A program made the translations under genes and the position numbers. A model generated the notes under the pieces. The model did not search any database. It was not told where the DNA came from and saw only the letters and a program-made list of their open reading frames with translations. Positions 4,599-5,787 of a DNA stretch of 5,787 bases are shown here, piece by piece (positions within the stretch are counted from its first letter, which is position 1; each line of letters opens with the position of its first letter). The stretch lies in the NCBI GenBank assembly GCA_023665245.1, contig JAMPEH010000163.1:1-5787 (forward strand). The letters are read 5' to 3'. The DNA is from Muribaculaceae bacterium. GTDB taxonomy: Bacteria > Pseudomonadota > Alphaproteobacteria > Rs-D84.

Positions 4599-5787
4599 AA
4601 CTATTCTGCACAGCGATTTGAATAACTTTTACGCTTCGGTTGAATGTCTCAGAAATCCCGAAATACGCAACTTTCCCGTTGTAGTAGTCGGCAGTAAAGA
4701 GGACAGGCACGGCATAGTTCTCGCAAAAAATATTATAGCCAAAAACTTGGGCGTAAAGACGGGCGACGTGTATTGGGAAGCAAAGCAGAAGTGCGGCGAT
4801 ACTCTCGTAGAAGTGCCTGCTGACTTTTCAACCTATATAAACGTATCGAGGGAAGTTCGGAAAATTTATGAAGATTATACGGATAAAATAGAAGCCTACG
4901 GCATAGACGAATGTTGGCTGGACGTAACTTCAAGCATAAAGCTGTTCGGCAGCGGAAAGGAAATAGCCGAAACTATAAGACAGCGGATAAAGGATGAAAT
5001 CGGGCTGACGGTAAGTATCGGCGTAAGTTGGAACAAGATATTTGCAAAACTCGGCTCGGATATGAACAAACCCGACGCAGTAACCGAAATAACGCCCGAA
5101 AATTATATGGAAATAGTTTGGTCTTTACCCGTGGAAGATTTATTATACGTCGGCAGAGCCACTAAACAAAAGCTCAACCGCATAAATATAAAGACAATAG
5201 GCGACCTTGCCCAAGCGGACGAACAACGGTTAATAGGATTGCTCGGCAAATGGGGCAGTTATTTGCACACTTTTGCAAACGGCAAAGACGAATCGCCCGT
5301 AACTAAAATAGGCGAAGAGGAAGCGATAAAGTCCATAGGCAACAGTTTAACCGTTTACCGTGATTTAGTTGACGATGAGGACGTAGAGCCTGTAATTTAT
5401 TTGCTTGCGGATAGCGTATGTGCAAGAATGAGAGAGGCAGGGCTTAATAAAGCGCGCACCGTTCACGTCTATGCAAGGTCAAGCAAATTGTACGGCTATC
5501 AGAAGCAAGGGAAATTAGCGCGACCTTCCGGCACAGTGCATGACGTTGCAAAAAAGGCGTTTAGTCTATTTAAAGAAGTTTATAAATGGGATAATCCCGT
5601 GCGTAGTATCGGCATAGCCGTGTCGGATTTTATATTCGGTAACGAACAGCTTGATTTGTTCGGGGATATAAAAAAGGATGAAAAACAAAAGCGGTTAGAC
5701 AGCGCAATAGATAAACTTCGCGCAAAGTACGGTAACAATATAATTCAGCCTGCTATTGTATTCAAAGACCCAAAACTCAAAGACTTG
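4594..5787 (+). CDS. dinB: Y-family translesion DNA polymerase (DinB/UmuC-like), 3' end cut off by window
   Basis: The frame is open from the ATG at 4594 to the last base (398 residues, no stop), so the C-terminus lies outside the window. Family members are usually slightly over 400 residues, so little is missing. Y-family polymerases copy damaged DNA with low fidelity. The palm and fingers start with 'HSDLNNFYASVEC', with metal ligand D8 and steric-gate Y13. The second catalytic pair is D105-E106 in 'GIDECWLDVTSS', then 'SIGVSWNKIFAKLGSDMNKP' (141-160). A helix-hairpin-helix follows in 'VEDLLYVGRATKQKLN' (180-195), then the little-finger domain. Q352-L-D-L-F356 is a consensus beta-clamp-binding motif. 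All catalytic residues are present, so it should be active. The start has no Shine-Dalgarno and lies in a palindrome, 28 nt after the small gene, which suggests translational coupling. The symbol is generic: the sequence resembles the clostridial UmuC-like subgroup as much as classical DinB. Confidence 0.95.
   Translation, partial: MRTILHSDLNNFYASVECLRNPEIRNFPVVVVGSKEDRHGIVLAKNIIAKNLGVKTGDVYWEAKQKCGDTLVEVPADFSTYINVSREVRKIYEDYTDKIEAYGIDECWLDVTSSIKLFGSGKEIAETIRQRIKDEIGLTVSIGVSWNKIFAKLGSDMNKPDAVTEITPENYMEIVWSLPVEDLLYVGRATKQKLNRINIKTIGDLAQADEQRLIGLLGKWGSYLHTFANGKDESPVTKIGEEEAIKSIGNSLTVYRDLVDDEDVEPVIYLLADSVCARMREAGLNKARTVHVYARSSKLYGYQKQGKLARPSGTVHDVAKKAFSLFKEVYKWDNPVRSIGIAVSDFIFGNEQLDLFGDIKKDEKQKRLDSAIDKLRAKYGNNIIQPAIVFKDPKLKDL

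Noticed and set aside
4733..4933. Minus-strand open frame of 66 codons
   Set aside because: It is antisense to the catalytic region of the Y-family polymerase; its Arg/Leu-rich translation is typical of a shadow frame.

Overview
The window looks like accessory DNA from a low-GC Gram-positive anaerobe, most likely a gut-type member of the Clostridia (Bacillota). The signs are AT-rich intergenic DNA, strong AGGAGG-type ribosome binding sites, TTGATA/TATAAT-type promoters, a DUF4143-family ATPase and a clostridial-style Y-family polymerase ('HSDLNNFYASVEC') preceded by a small partner ORF. The left part (to about 2150) is visibly more AT-rich than the ATPase and polymerase genes on the right, which suggests different histories. 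No rRNA, tRNA, CRISPR array, transposase or integrase was found.

Layout. Positions 1-80 end an upstream transcription unit at a rho-independent terminator, preceded by a palindrome. Positions 81-216 hold nothing I can support. A very good extended -10 promoter (217-245) and a consensus Shine-Dalgarno (287-293) lead into a broken gene spanning about 304-2146. Its left end resembles a DUF4297/Cap4-type double-stranded DNA nuclease domain. Its right end is a long helical segment like the C-terminal arm of a large multidomain protein. No P-loop NTPase core lies between them. The remnant has a frame disruption just after the start codon, a frame change near 684-727, an in-frame TAA at 1140 and an 11-bp tandem duplication near its end. 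I read it as a decayed anti-phage (Avs/STAND-like) gene; the defence assignment is inference. A perfect 21-bp inverted repeat (2190-2235) follows and can terminate both strands.

On the minus strand lie two small hypothetical genes (2834-2508, then 2490-2284) that look co-transcribed, and upstream of them a complete AAA+ ATPase/DUF4143 protein (4231-2960) with its own promoter and ribosome binding site. Its promoter region carries two tandem 21-bp repeats (23-bp period), each containing an AAATTC-N4-GAATTT dyad. These sit between the ATPase and a divergent plus-strand pair: a 66-residue conserved small protein (4365-4565) and a DinB/UmuC-like Y-family DNA polymerase (4594 to beyond the window end).

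The small protein and polymerase form a probable operon for translesion synthesis or induced mutagenesis. Their junction is unusual. A 13-bp hairpin has the small gene's stop codon in its loop, and a second palindrome contains the polymerase start codon, which lacks a recognisable Shine-Dalgarno. This suggests that translation of the polymerase is coupled to translation of the small protein. The most interesting items are this junction, the tandem-dyad divergent regulatory region and the eroded nuclease fusion gene.
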